A stretch of 64,000 bases of DNA from Mercurialis annua (taxonomy: Eukaryota > Streptophyta > Magnoliopsida > Malpighiales > Euphorbiaceae), in NCBI RefSeq assembly GCF_937616625.2, contig NC_065576.1:15440501-15504500 (forward strand), in the 5' to 3' direction. Both the position numbers and the translations under genes were made by a program. The notes beneath the pieces are model-generated. The model searched no databases and was not told the origin of the DNA. It worked only from the letters and a program-made list of their open reading frames with translations. Position 1 is the stretch's first letter. Each line of letters begins with the position of its first letter. Positions 11,891-22,546 of this stretch are shown here, piece after piece.

Positions 11891-12643
11891 ACAGTCGGGG
11901 GTTCGATTTTTCTTCGGTTTTCGGGGGATTTTCCGGGGGCGATTCCGACGTACTTTCGCCTAATAACCCGAGGTGTTTTCCTACCGAACCTAAAACACTT
12001 TTATTAAATGTTTTTAAATCAAAATTAAATATTTTAAAAACGATAACTTGTGTTAGAAGAAAGTGAAAAGGTTTTATAACCTAAACCTAAAGACTTTTAA
12101 AAGGAGATTTTAAAAGTTAAGTTAAACGTTTATAATGGACTTTAAAAGAGTTAAAGTCAACGTTTAAACGGTTTTAAAGATTTAGCAATCAGTTTTGCTA
12201 AATACTTAGTATATGACCGAGAATTGTTTTGACAATTAGGTCTATACTATAAATGGTTTTCTTTAGGTATTGTGATACCTAAAATAACTTCTAAAGTGAA
12301 GTTAGAACGTTTTCTCAAAACGAGAATTTATAATATGGTTTTAAAAGAAAACAGACCATAAGTGTTACGTGTTATATGATTATATGTTTGACCTAGATCT
12401 GGGTTTAAGGACCTAGAAATTTTATAGGAAACATATATTGATGTATTTTATCTTGTTTGCTTTGTGTGTTAGTCCGACCAGCTAGCGAGCAGTCTGACCA
12501 CAACCACGGGATTAAGTTCCAGACCTAACGGTGTTTGTGAGTTCATTTGTTTACTTTTGAATATCAGTATTCAATTATTTTTAAATCCATAAATCGCACT
12601 AAGTATGAAACTTAGCCAAGGAAGATCCACTGAAACGAGCTAT

Positions 12644-12661
12644 CTATTGGGCAACAATAGG
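12644..12661 (+). promoter_or_regulatory. Conserved LTR stem-loop CTATTG/CAATAG (LTR-B)
   Basis: CTATTGGGCAACAATAGG is followed by ACTGTGTGATCACC. It matches the stem-loops in LTR-A and LTR-C in sequence, order and flank. Confidence 0.6.
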
Positions 12662-13020
12662 ACTGTGTGATCACCGGTGTTAATGAACTAGATGAGAGGT
12701 AAATATTATAAGCATACATACTGAGATTAGGTTTTAAGCCAGATGCTTATAAAGCGGCTTAAACCTATCGGGTAGTCCTGAGGTGGCAGTGATTTAAGTT
12801 CCAGCCCAGCAACCCTATACAGAGTCAAGATGGCTGTGATACATATGTATACAGCTCATCCTGTATTAAACAAGAGTTGTGCATATGCATTATATATATG
12901 ATATCATTATAACGTAATCAGGATTAGGGTTTCATTTGGATCGAGGACTGGTAATATTTTTATATCGATATTTTGTCTATATGCGATTTTGGTATTTAAC
13001 TGTAAACCTATCTACTCACT

Positions 13021-13040
13021 CAGAAATATTTATATTTCTG
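13021..13040 (+). promoter_or_regulatory. Conserved LTR stem-loop with compensatory changes (LTR-B copy)
   Basis: CAGAAATATTTATATTTCTG has an 8-bp stem and a TTTA loop. It is preceded by CTCACT and followed by ACCCC. The stem sequence differs from LTR-A and LTR-C but every pair is kept. Confidence 0.65.
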
Positions 13041-13824
13041 ACCCCGTTGTTGTTTATAATTTTTCAGGTACCTAGCTACCGGGTCTGGTCGAGCTTCCAC
13101 CCTTTCTCCATCAGGGAAGCTTATTCTGTTGTTATGTAAATAACACTTTAACTCTTAGATGCTGCAATAGTGTATATATGTTTGATATGCATGTGACCAC
13201 GTCATGGTTCCTCTGTCTATATACTCTGATAGGAACTTGACTTTGTCTAACTCTAATAAGTGGCTACTCAATAGGCATATGGTGTTTTATGGTGTCCCCT
13301 ACGGGTGGGCCAAGTTTCGTGTCTTTGGTCTGCAAAGACACTGTGTGTAGTTTTAGCTGGCCTTACGTTTGTGTGCCTGCTGTGCATGTTTTTAAATATG
13401 TTTGATACAACGCTTTGAAAAGGAAAGTGTTCGATATATTTTATTAAACATATTGTTCGGGTGCGCGGTTTAAAACAGGGATGCCTGCGAGGCAAGGCAC
13501 GTGAGCCAAGTCCTTGTAACACCGCACCGATTTTCAGAAATGCGCGTGGGGCAGAATAACTAGGGTTATTCAACCAGGATTTCTAAAAATGCGATTTCGC
13601 TTATATGAATATTTTCAGAATGTATTTTCCACGTTAAACGGAAAAATGTTTTAACGGTGTTTTCTGAAAACGGGTCGTGCGCGAGGTACGATCTAGATTT
13701 ATATTTAGGAGGCGAAAAATTTATAGAGATTTTAGGCTTGCTACGGGTTTCGGAACAACCATTCCCATTCCCTAGCGCCGGTCTCGGCTCGAGTTTCGAG
13801 GGGGAAATCGGGTCGTGACAATTG

Positions 13825-13836
13825 TGGTATCAGAGC
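13825..13836 (+). other. Primer-binding site (tRNA-iMet type) after LTR-B
   Basis: TGGTATCAGAGC, the standard plant retrotransposon primer site complementary to the 3' end of initiator tRNA-Met, 4 bases after the LTR end. Confidence 0.85.
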
Positions 13837-14245
13837 AATGTTTTAGGACTTGAATGTCCGAAGTATTGTTGCTGATATATGTTAAGTAGAAGTACTAGAA
13901 GTCATAAGAATTCCTAGTGAACTATTGCAGCAACATAGGATTCGAGTCATGTCTTGATCAGTTGTCAGTTATTGAATACATTCAGCTATAGATAGCAACT
14001 ATACATGTGTGTAGTATGTATTGATGTTTTGATCAGGAACACATGAGTTGTTCTTGTGTTCGAGATACGTTACAACTGATGGAACATGTGAAATGTTCCT
14101 AAGTTAGAAACACGTTACAATCATGGAGCGGAATGGTCAGAACAGATAACCAGTATTCGAGGAGAATGGTTCTGTTTGAACACAGGACAAAGCGAAGATT
14201 TCCTTTGAATTTTTGTTCGAGAAAATAGTTAGATTTTCTCTGAAT
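13837..14245 (+). mobile_element. Gypsy untranslated leader fragment
   Basis: It shares the block CATAGGATTCGAGTCATGTC with the leader downstream of LTR-C (59504-59523), which places it between primer site and gag. It ends before any gag start, where the GGAAGAC palindromes of MULE-A begin (about 14250). The retroelement piece in MULE-A is therefore LTR + PBS + about 400 bp of leader only. Confidence 0.65.
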
Positions 14246-14252
14246 TGTGTTT

Positions 14253-14335
14253 GATCGTCTTCCTCACTGAGGAAGAGAACCTGGTTTTCCTCTGTGAGGA
14301 AGACCAGTTTTCCTCACAGAGGAAGACGAATAGAA
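14253..14335. repeat. Palindromic GGAAGAC repeats in MULE-A, right arm
   Basis: Three to four units of CTTCCTC..GAGGAAG are inverted relative to 10700-10901, beside ACCAGATCTGGT palindromes (14341-14372). Confidence 0.8.
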
Positions 14336-15237
14336 GATGGACCAGATCTGGTTCGTTTGAACCAGATCTGGTTTGTTTTTCTCCTGACGAACCCGAAGCG
14401 GTAGAATTTTTTTTTTAATATCTAATATTTAAATAAAAAGTTATTACTAATTTTTTAATTTATAGAGAAGAGGGTTCTTTTGTTCATTTATATAATATTA
14501 AGTGCTTTTTAAAAATTATATTAAAACTAAAGGATCAAATTGTCATTTTTTTCAAGTGAAAAAGGGTCAATTTAATTTTTTATGATGTAATTGGAAACAA
14601 AAGGTGCGAATTAGGGTGATATAGATAAAATTGCAACGTCAGGATGCAAGTGAAAAGGGGCTAAAAGGTCGGATTTTTTTGGTGTTTAAGCCTAAAGAAA
14701 GTAATAAATTATATTTTTTTATTTAAAGCTAAATAATAATAATTTAAATATTTAATAAGAACAATTTAAATATTCAATAAAATGATAATTAAAAGATATA
14801 ATTTTTTGACATTATTATGTTAAATTCATATGCTTTGAAAAATATACGTTTTAATTTTAATTGGCTAAACCCATTTAAAAGGCCCTCTACTTTACCATTT
14901 GGACTCGAGAGGCCCATACCCTAAAGTTCGTCATGGCTAGGTCCATGTACTTTCATTTTGGACATTTTGAGGTCCTTACGAGGACGGGAATTTCTGCGTA
15001 AGTTTCAATCTCCGTTAGTCTCCATTAAGCATTTGCATGTCATTTAATTGTAATATATGTAATGGGACACGGTGGAAAATAGGTGAAATGTGGACATGAC
15101 GTGGCAAACATAATTCAAAAAAACCCTAAGTAATTATTTTAATTTCTTATCATTTCTTTCTTAGTTCTTCTTTCCCGTTTCTTATTATTTCTTTCTTCGT
15201 TTGTCCTTCTTGCCTTTCCTCATCTTTCCCGTTTATC

Positions 15238-16160
15238 ATGTCTGCAATGCCGGAAAAATCGTTTGACGGCGTCGTCCCTGTAAGTGAACACAGTAACTGT
15301 AAGTGCGGGAAGAAGGCTAAAATGCTGGTTTCATGGTCCGACAAGAACCCTGGAAGGAGATTTTTCCGATGTGAGGTAACATGATAAATTAAATTTGTTT
15401 TCTACATGTTTTATAGTTAATTTTTCCCACAGTTTCTTAACCCTAAACTGATTTAGGATTTTGAAGTTTTTGGTCTTTTTAGGGTTTCTTAAACCCTAAA
15501 CTGATTTTGAGTTTTTAATTGTTTGGTTGTTTTAGGGTTTGCAAACCCAAAACTGATTCAGGGTTTTGAATTGTTTGGTTGTTTTAGGGTTTGTTAGTCT
15601 TAAATTAATTTAGGGGTTCAAGTGTTTGGTTAATTGTTTCAGGGTTTGTTAACCCTAACTTGATATAGTGTGTTTGGATGGTTTGTTTTTATTTTTTTTA
15701 GGGTTTATGCCTCTTATTGTTTGAGTTTATTGACAGTGGACTGTTTTCTGTTTGTTAGGCAAACCAATGCTCATATTTTATGTGGTTCGATGAGGAGTAT
15801 GCACACCACATCAAAGTCATGTTGAGGCATTTGAAAAATTAAGAAAGAGTATTGACGAAGGAGACTGAGTATTTGAGGGGTGATGTTTTTCGCCTAAAAT
15901 ATTTGATGGATCATGCTAGCACTCTTGATGCAATTGGGATGGAGAAGAGTTTGGAAGAGGTGAAGGCTGACAAAGTCATATTGGAGACTAAAGTGGATGA
16001 CCTCAACAAGGAGCTTAAGATGGAGCTGAATAAGAAATTGGTGGAGATCCTGGAGTATGAGAATGAGGTTAAGAATGTGAAGAAAGAGAAAGAGTTCCCT
16101 AATTACCTTGTTATTGCACTCGTTGTGTTGTTGATCACTTTAGTTGTGAAGGGCAAGTAG
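15238..16160 (+). pseudogene. GRF-type zinc finger, coiled-coil, membrane-anchor protein (MULE-B accessory gene), one stop
   Basis: Exon 1 is 15238-15375 and exon 2 is 15759-16160, with a GT-AG intron and phase 0. Residues ~20-57 form a GRF zinc finger: CKCG, then NPGRRFFRC, then the second-exon QCSYFMWFD, so all expected Cys and the GRxF-type core are present. A Glu/Lys/Leu-rich heptad region of ~75 residues and a C-terminal hydrophobic segment (LVIALVVLLITLVV) follow, ending in VKGK. GRF fingers are known nucleic-acid-binding modules (in NEIL3, APE2 and TOP3A); the function of this plant architecture is not established. A TAA at 15840-15842 splits the finger from the coiled coil, so this copy is probably broken. 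It begins 375 bp inside the left TIR of MULE-B and faces the transposase gene, the position mudrB has in MuDR. Confidence 0.75.
15430..15670 (+). repeat. Intronic tandem repeat with telobox-like AAACCCTAA motifs
   Basis: About four to five diverged units of ~60-65 bp contain TTAGGGTTT...AAACCCTAAACTGATT and TTGAATTGTTTGGTTG. They lie entirely in the intron of the GRF gene. Confidence 0.75.
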
Positions 16161-16999
16161 GAGTGTTAGTATCAATATTATTTGATGTATTAGTATGAAT
16201 ATTTATGTGTTGTTTAATTAGGATGGTATTATGTAGGACCTATTAAGTACTTTAATTGTGATGTATTTGTAATTTTGTATGCTTAAGTACTGCAATTTGG
16301 ATGTATTATGCTTATTTAAGTACTGCAATTTGAAATTTATGTATGCTTGTTTGAGATGATCAGTTTTTGATAATTAATGTTGTAATTTCTTGTTAGTTTT
16401 GTTAACTTCCTAAAATGTAATAATCATCAACGGTCCTCGACCTTTACCCTAAGCTTCCCTAAACCCCCTGACCTTAAAAAGGTTCCCTAAACCCCCTGAC
16501 CTTTCTGGCGGCTCCATCCATGGCCCTCCTGTCAAACAAAAACAAAAATCACGGCGCCGCCAACGAATAAATCGTTTTGCATGCCTTTTCCTCGCCACTT
16601 GTCTCCCACGTGACCCCGTCCCTCAGTCGGATTCATCAGTTCATCCCTCAGAGATGCAGTTTGACTTTTTAAATTTAAATTACAAAAAAAAGTAACCGCT
16701 CAGTAACTTTTGTATTTCTTTCATCTTCGTTCTGACATACACTTCCTTCCCTCTCTTTCTTCTCGAACTCTCCGTTTCCCACCATCATTGTTGCTTCGAT
16801 TGCCTTCTCTAACATTATTCTTTGTCTTCTTTTCTTTCTTTCTTCTTGCATTGCGAAGAAGAACAAATAACGAAGGAACAAAACAGAAATTTAGAGTAAG
16901 AAAGATTTATTTTTACTCTTGTTGTCTGGTTCATGTGGTATTGGGTTTGATTAATGTGCTCTCTCTGTCACAGGTTTTTATAGTGAAGGAATTAAAAAA

Positions 17000-19900
17000 A
17001 TGAGAGAAAAGGGAAAATCAAAGGAAAGAGAACGAACGGGACCAACTGGAACTCCTGAAAATCAAAGGAATGAGAGCGATAGTGACGATGTAGTAGAAGG
17101 TATGTCAATTGTGACCCTATTTTGTTTATTTATTGTGGATTTTGTTTTACTAGGACCACATAAGTACTTTGATTTATTTATGTAAATGTCTTTTATTGTA
17201 TGCTTTGATTTGTTTATTGCTTTTGTTTGTTTACTGCTGTAGGACCACTAGTTGGTTTGATTTGTTTAATCTTTGTACGACTTGTTTTTTGCACGTTTCT
17301 GTTGGTTGGCATTTACTATTCTTGTTGTGTTGCTTGACGGGTGTTGGTGTGTTTAAATATTTGTCTGTTTGCAGTGTCACCGGGAGGTTTAGAATTCTTT
17401 CAAATAAACCTTCACATTAACGGGGAATTGGGGGAATGGGGCTACCATGATGGGGAAGTGTTGACCGACACTTATTCTGCAACCGATATGGCTATGAGGA
17501 AATTAGATAGATGGGTGAAAAAATAGAAAGTTAAAGGATTATTTGATTATCATTGGAAAGAAAAAGACAAGGAATTTCATGATTGGATAAGACCGATAAA
17601 TCATGAAGGCGATGTCATGGAAATGGCCAGGGCTGGGAAGAGGGATGGAGAAGTGGATGTCTATGTGAGGAAACTGACAATTAAAGACCTTGAGTCATTA
17701 GTCCCTCGTCCCCCGTCGCCCCCACATGTTGTACTTGAGGAGATACCAAAACCCAATGACACTTACGTGTATCCCACTCCTGTGAGAAATGTAAGGGTTA
17801 CACCAGTGGCTAGCGGGGCTGTTGGTGAAGGTCCTTCAGGAAGTGGAGGGTCATGGGTGGTTCCATATGTAAGTGAAGGGGCTGCTATGGTCCAAGGAGA
17901 AATGGAGGCTCAGGGGCCGGATGAGGAAGTTCAAATTCAGGGGCCAGATGAGGAAGTTCAAGTTGAGGGGCGACATGAGGACGTTCATGATTTGGGGGCT
18001 GACCATGGGCCGCACATCGTTGAGGAAGAGGGGCTGCATGATAAGGGTCCTACTCAACAAACTCAAGATGTGGACTTTGAAAATTTCTTCCAGGCCCAAC
18101 ATCAGCCCCCACTTGAGGGTTTATTTGAGGACCAGAACAGGGAACTGCCTCAAAGGCGCAGTGAAGACCATCCACCGATGCACATTGAAGAAGAGTGTCA
18201 TGTTTCACATGAATGGGTTGAAGATTGGGATGATGATGTTGATGAGTACATTGTGGATCCTGATTATGACATCTTGGATGGTGATGAAGATTTGACTACC
18301 CAGTTGAGGTCAACCGGTCAATTGCATGAAGAGAATGAAGAGAATATTGGTGTTTCGCAGAACAGTGCTGGTAGGAGAGCTAAAGGTAAAACCCAAGTTG
18401 AGTCTGGTGGTGTGGACAGAACAATTCACCAGGACACTGAAGGTGGTGATTTAGACTACATAGAGTCTGATGGTAATAGGTCTGTTTCAGATTCAGAAGA
18501 AGATGGGGGGAAACTTTTAATGTGTTTGATGAAGATCACGACCATGAGGGTCCAACTTTCTCTGTTAGGATGTTGTTCAATGACAGGGAGCAGTTTAAGA
18601 AGGCATGCCGTGAGTGGGGGATACAACACAGGTACCAACTGCATTTCCCTGTAAATGAGAAAACAAGGGTGAGGGCAAGGTGCTACTCAGACAAAAAATG
18701 TGAGTTCAATGTGTTTGCCTCAAAGCTGCACCCCAAAGATCCCAATGACAACACATTCCGAGTGAAAACCCTTAATCTGGCCCATACATGTAGTAAAGTG
18801 AGAAAAAACTTCCACCTGACTAGTGCATTCCTCGCCGACAAGTATTTAGAAGAATTTAGAAAGGACCCTGAATATAAGTCTGATGTGTTTGTGAAGAAGA
18901 TTCAGACGGAGCTAAAACAATCAATAAGCATTCAGCAAGCCAGAAGAACAAGAAGGACAGCATTGAAGAAACTGGAGGGTGATGAGGAAGGGCAATACGA
19001 GAAGTTGTATGATTACAAGAGGGAGGTTTTGAGAACCAACCCATGAAGCACGGTGGAGTTTAAAGAAGCAACGGGGAAGTTCCAGGGAATGTATGTATGC
19101 TTTCATGGGTTGAAGCAGGCCTTCATGAATGGGATGCGACAGATTGTCTGTCTGGATGGGTGCTTGTTGCAGGGTAAATACGGGGGTGAACTTATTTCTG
19201 CAACAGGGATTGATCCAAATGACTGTATGTACCCCTTAACATATGCCTAGGTTAAAACGGAGAACACAGACATCTGGATGTGGTTTATTGAGCTACTTAA
19301 AGCTGATCTGCACCTTACCAATAACATTGTTTTCATGTCCGATAAACAAAAGGTACATTGCATAACTGTTTACTCTGGCAGATTCAGTTTGGCAGATTTA
19401 GTTGATTTTAGTGAACAATCGTAATGTGTTGTATTAGCGTCTTTACATGTGGTTTATAGAGGTTTTTTGTTGAATTATTTACAATTCCATGGGTAATTAT
19501 ATTTTGATGTTTGTGCAGGGTTTGGTGAATGATGTGAAGGAGCTGTTCCCAGATTCAGAGCACCGATTTTGCTGGAGATATTTGTGGGCCAATTTCAAGA
19601 GCACGTTTGACAAGGAACACTTGAAGCACTTGATCTGGAACATTGGAACAACAACTTACAAAGCGGCCATGGATAGAGCAATGAAAGCTCTCGAAGACAA
19701 ACATGACGCGGGGTTCAAATGGATCAAAGACAGGCCCAAGAAACACTGGTATAGAGCGCTGTTCAAGGAGGAAGTCAAATGTGATATCCTCCTTAACAAC
19801 CTGGCTGACGCGTTCAACAAGTACATACTTGCTGCAAGAGAGAGGCCAGTGTTGTCAATGTTCGAAATGATAAGGACTCAGCTTATGAAGAGGATAAATG

Positions 19901-20805
19901 ATAAGCAGAACCGTGGGAGAAATATAGAGGGTGAGCTGTGTCCAAAGATCAGAAAGAAGTTGGCCAAAATCATTGATTATGGTTTGAAGTTCACCGCAGA
20001 GCCCGGTGGTAGCCCTCAGTGGCAGGTAGATGGCCCATGGGGCCAGTTCGTGGTTAATTTGGCTAACAGATCATGCACATGTCGGAGGTGGCAGCTTACT
20101 GGAATCTCATGTTCGCATGCTACACCATGCATATATGGCAATAATCTATGGGTTGAAGAGTTTGTGGATGACTGTTACAGCAGAGCTACGTAGGAGAAGG
20201 TATATAGCTATGTAATCAACCCTATGAATGGGCCAGACATGTGGGAAACAGATCCTGAGCCCTTCAACGTCATACTCCCACCATCCCCAGTTGACCAGAA
20301 GAAGAGGGGCAGAATACCAAAAGCTAGAAGAAAGGAGGAGGCAGAGGAACTAGATAAACATAGGGTGGAAAATGCCAGGGAAGGTGCTGCAAATATGGCA
20401 AAGTTGTCAAGGAAAGGAAATATGAGAATGACTTGCAGTTTATGTGTCAAATTTGGACACAATAAGAGGGGGTGCCTAAAGAGAAGTGGGGGTCAGTCAA
20501 CTCATGAAGCTGGTGGTCAGTCTGCTGAAAGAGAGCCTTCTGCTGAAAGAGAGCTTGTGCTTCATGTCGATAAAGCAGTTCAGGCGGAACATCCGGTTGT
20601 TGACCAAAGCCAACCAGACCAGAACCACCCAGGTGAAGCTGATGCAGGAGAGCAAGCCTTAAACATTCAACGGAGCACTGTTGAAGATGGAGCTCTGTCC
20701 CAACCTATCTCCACTCAAGCTTAAAAAGGAAAAGGGAAGAGGAGAGCTAAAGATGTTCCCTCTAGATACATGAACATTGTGAGGAAGAGATCCAAAAACA
20801 CGTAA
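17000..20805 (+). pseudogene. mudrA: MuDR-type transposase (mudrA-like) of MULE-C, inactivated
   Basis: Exons are 17000-17099, 17375-19352 and 19519-20805, with consistent phases. Order: basic N-terminus; PB1-like domain (17400-17690); acidic linker with repeats of QGPDEEVQ; MUDR domain (FSVRMLFNDREQFKKACREW, from ~18560); MULE transposase core with LDGC and MSDKQKG acidic motifs; SWIM zinc finger (CTCRRWQLTGISCSHA); and a zinc knuckle CSLCVKFGHNKRGC. The role would be element excision and insertion. Breaks are a TAG (17524-17526), a frameshift in the G6 run at 18505-18510, a TGA (19044-19046), a TAG (19248-19250), a TAG (20191-20193) and a TAA (20722-20724). The usual glutamate in the NNLAE-FN motif reads Asp (NNLADAFN), possibly a lost catalytic residue. 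Identity as a MULE transposase is certain; activity is excluded. Confidence 0.93.
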
Positions 20806-20994
20806 TTGTAGGACATGTTTATTTCATTTGGTTGGCGTCAAGTACCGGTCCAACGTATTTATTTGTAATTTGTTTGTTGTTCATTGTGACCTGGATTTCA
20901 GTGGATATTATGTCCATTTGTGAATTTTTTATTTAACTGTCATGTAATTGTGAATGTCTAATTTTTTTTGTTAAATCAACTGTAAATACCTGTA
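20806..20994. other. Probable 3' UTR of the MULE-C transposase
   Basis: AT-rich sequence with several TGTAAT/TTATTT stretches and no ORF. Nothing else is seen before the tandem CGGTCCTCAACC units that start near 21000. Confidence 0.3.
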
Positions 20995-21468
20995 AGGACG
21001 TACAACGGTCCTCAACCTTTTAACTGAAGATCACTTACGGTACTCAATCTTTAAACTGAAGATCACTTAGAGTCATTAACCTTTTATCTTAAGATCACTT
21101 ACGGTCGTCAACCTTCATAATTAAAACAATTATGGTTCGTTATTATTTAAAAAATGGACATCTGTCAGACCTGACAATAGGGCAAACCTTTTGTTGTTCA
21201 AGATCAACGAAGGTCCTCAACCTTTTAAATTATGATCACCTACGGTCCTCAATCTATTAATATAAGATCACCTCAGATCCTCAACCTTCATAATTAATTG
21301 ATTAAGGTACTTTATTATTGAAAGAAGGGACATCTGTCACACCTGACAAGAAAGGACATCTAAACCCTACATATAATAAACGTCTGTGTAACACATAATT
21401 GCACTCAACACTCAACCCCATTTTCAACACTCAACCCACAGTTCTCCAGCTCGAAGAACACAACGACA

Positions 21469-22065
21469 ATGGAAGGTCAAACTAAACAAGTTGTGTGCGA
21501 TTGTGGAATTCCATGCCGTATTCAGATTTCCTCTACTGAACGAAATCCAGGACGGAGATTTTACGGCTGTTCTAAGAGAAATGCAAGTATTTTATTGAAA
21601 ATTAATTCTCTGTTGTTGCCATCTAACTATCGTTTGACCTACATTACACAGAATCAATGCGATTTTTTTGCCTGGGTCGATAACGACATGGCCTATCAAA
21701 TGACAGTGGTCAGGAGCTTGAAAAGTGAGCTTAATGCCATGACTGAAGAACGCAATGCCGCTCTACTGGAACTAGTTCAGGCTCATACTCTGGTGGCAGC
21801 TAAAATGGACGAACTGCAGGAACTTAATGAGGCCTTCGAGGGATTGAAGGAGTCTCATGAGATGTACCACGAAGAAAATGGAAATATGATAGAGGAAAGT
21901 GGTCTGCAACTTATGGAAATAGACACACTGAAGGAGCACCTCAAGCTGATGGAAGTCAAGTGCTCAGACATGGAGAGGAAAACCAAGATCATGAAGATTG
22001 ATTTTTTTGTGGCTTTTGCAGTTGCCGGTGGCAGTTTAGGCGTTGGTTGGTTCAAGAAAAATTGA
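21469..22065 (+). CDS. GRF-type zinc finger, coiled-coil, membrane-anchor protein, intact
   Basis: This is the second copy of the architecture seen at 15238-16160. Residues 10-60 hold the GRF finger: CDCG, NPGRRFYGC, then QCDFFAWVD. A ~110-residue coiled coil (LKSELNAMTEERNAALLEL and following heptads) and a hydrophobic tail segment (FFVAFAVAGGSLGVGWF) follow, ending KKN. A 69-bp segment (21583-21651) sits where copy 1 has its intron. It starts with the GC donor GCAAGT and ends CAG, so a GC-AG intron is likely. Being a multiple of three with no stop, retention would add 23 residues. No disabling mutation is visible. It starts ~470 bp inside the presumed left end of MULE-D and is followed on the same strand by the RING-E3 pseudogene. 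GRF fingers bind nucleic acid; a nuclear-envelope or ER anchor role is inference. Confidence 0.75.
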   Translation: MEGQTKQVVCDCGIPCRIQISSTERNPGRRFYGCSKRNASILLKINSLLLPSNYRLTYITQNQCDFFAWVDNDMAYQMTVVRSLKSELNAMTEERNAALLELVQAHTLVAAKMDELQELNEAFEGLKESHEMYHEENGNMIEESGLQLMEIDTLKEHLKLMEVKCSDMERKTKIMKIDFFVAFAVAGGSLGVGWFKKN

Positions 22066-22546
22066 TGCAGTTTTGTTTAGGAAGTGACAATGGTTTGTGT
22101 TTGTGCACTGTTGTTAGGTAACTAGCATTAATCCTGTTCGAATAATTTTTTGTATTATCTTAAACTCATTCAACTTGCTTTCTATCAAATCTGTGTGTGA
22201 TTCAAAATTATAAATTACGGTGCTGTCGTGGAACCCTTGCAAAAATTGGAAGTGTTTTGCTTGATTGTAAAATATAAGTTCAGGTGCTGTCTTTCATAAT
22301 TGTTAAAAAGGTCATGGGCTAAATTGGACATCGCAAAAAAATTCACCGCCAGAAAAATGAAAACCTTAATGGCAAAGAAATGGGTTTTCCAAGAAACCCT
22401 TTCATTACACTCGTTCCATCAATGTATTGTCCCAATATAGCCTCTTCGTTAACTACATCCGCTAATTAACTACATCCACAATGGGCATCTGAAGAAATTG
22501 AAGAGTCACGATGCTTGAACCTATTTAAATAGACTATCACAGCATA
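22066..22546. other. Spacer between the GRF gene and the RING-E3 pseudogene
   Basis: No ORF or recognisable element. It should contain the 3' end of the GRF transcript and the promoter of the next gene. ACTACATCC occurs twice near 22455-22480. Confidence 0.3.

Larger units (their letters stand above)
10902..13820 (+). mobile_element. Gypsy LTR-B (2919 bp) inside MULE-A
   Basis: It starts TGTAATAATCCGG, ends GGTCGTGACA, and is followed after 4 bases by a primer-binding site, so it is organised as a 5' LTR. The final ~85 bp matches LTR-A and LTR-C (GGCTTGCTACGGGTT...). It contains a short palindrome array on CTGTGCGGGCGCACA (11824-11880), the CTATTG..CAATAG stem-loop (12644-12661), and the CAG...CTG stem-loop (13021-13040). 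No 3' LTR or coding region follows. ORFs inside it (for example 11722-12066 and 13268-13573 on the minus strand) have no protein-like features. Confidence 0.85.
10315..14692. mobile_element. MULE-A: Mutator-like element containing a gypsy LTR fragment
   Basis: Long imperfect TIRs of about 400 bp occur at 10315-10730 and 14290-14692. Shared blocks include CCTGACCTTTTAGCCC-like, TGACGTTGCAATTTT and AACCAGATCTGGTT-like segments. The element is bordered by a 9-bp duplication TAAAGAAAT (10306-10314) / TAAAGAAAG (14693-14701), with one mismatch. A 9-bp duplication plus long TIRs is diagnostic of Mutator-like elements. No transposase is present. The interior is a gypsy LTR, primer site and leader flanked by palindromic GGAAGAC repeats. 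Confidence 0.85.

Noticed and set aside
11722..12066. 114-codon ORF over the LTR-B palindrome array
   Set aside because: The apparent Cys/Ala/His pattern is just the translation of the GC-rich palindromes.
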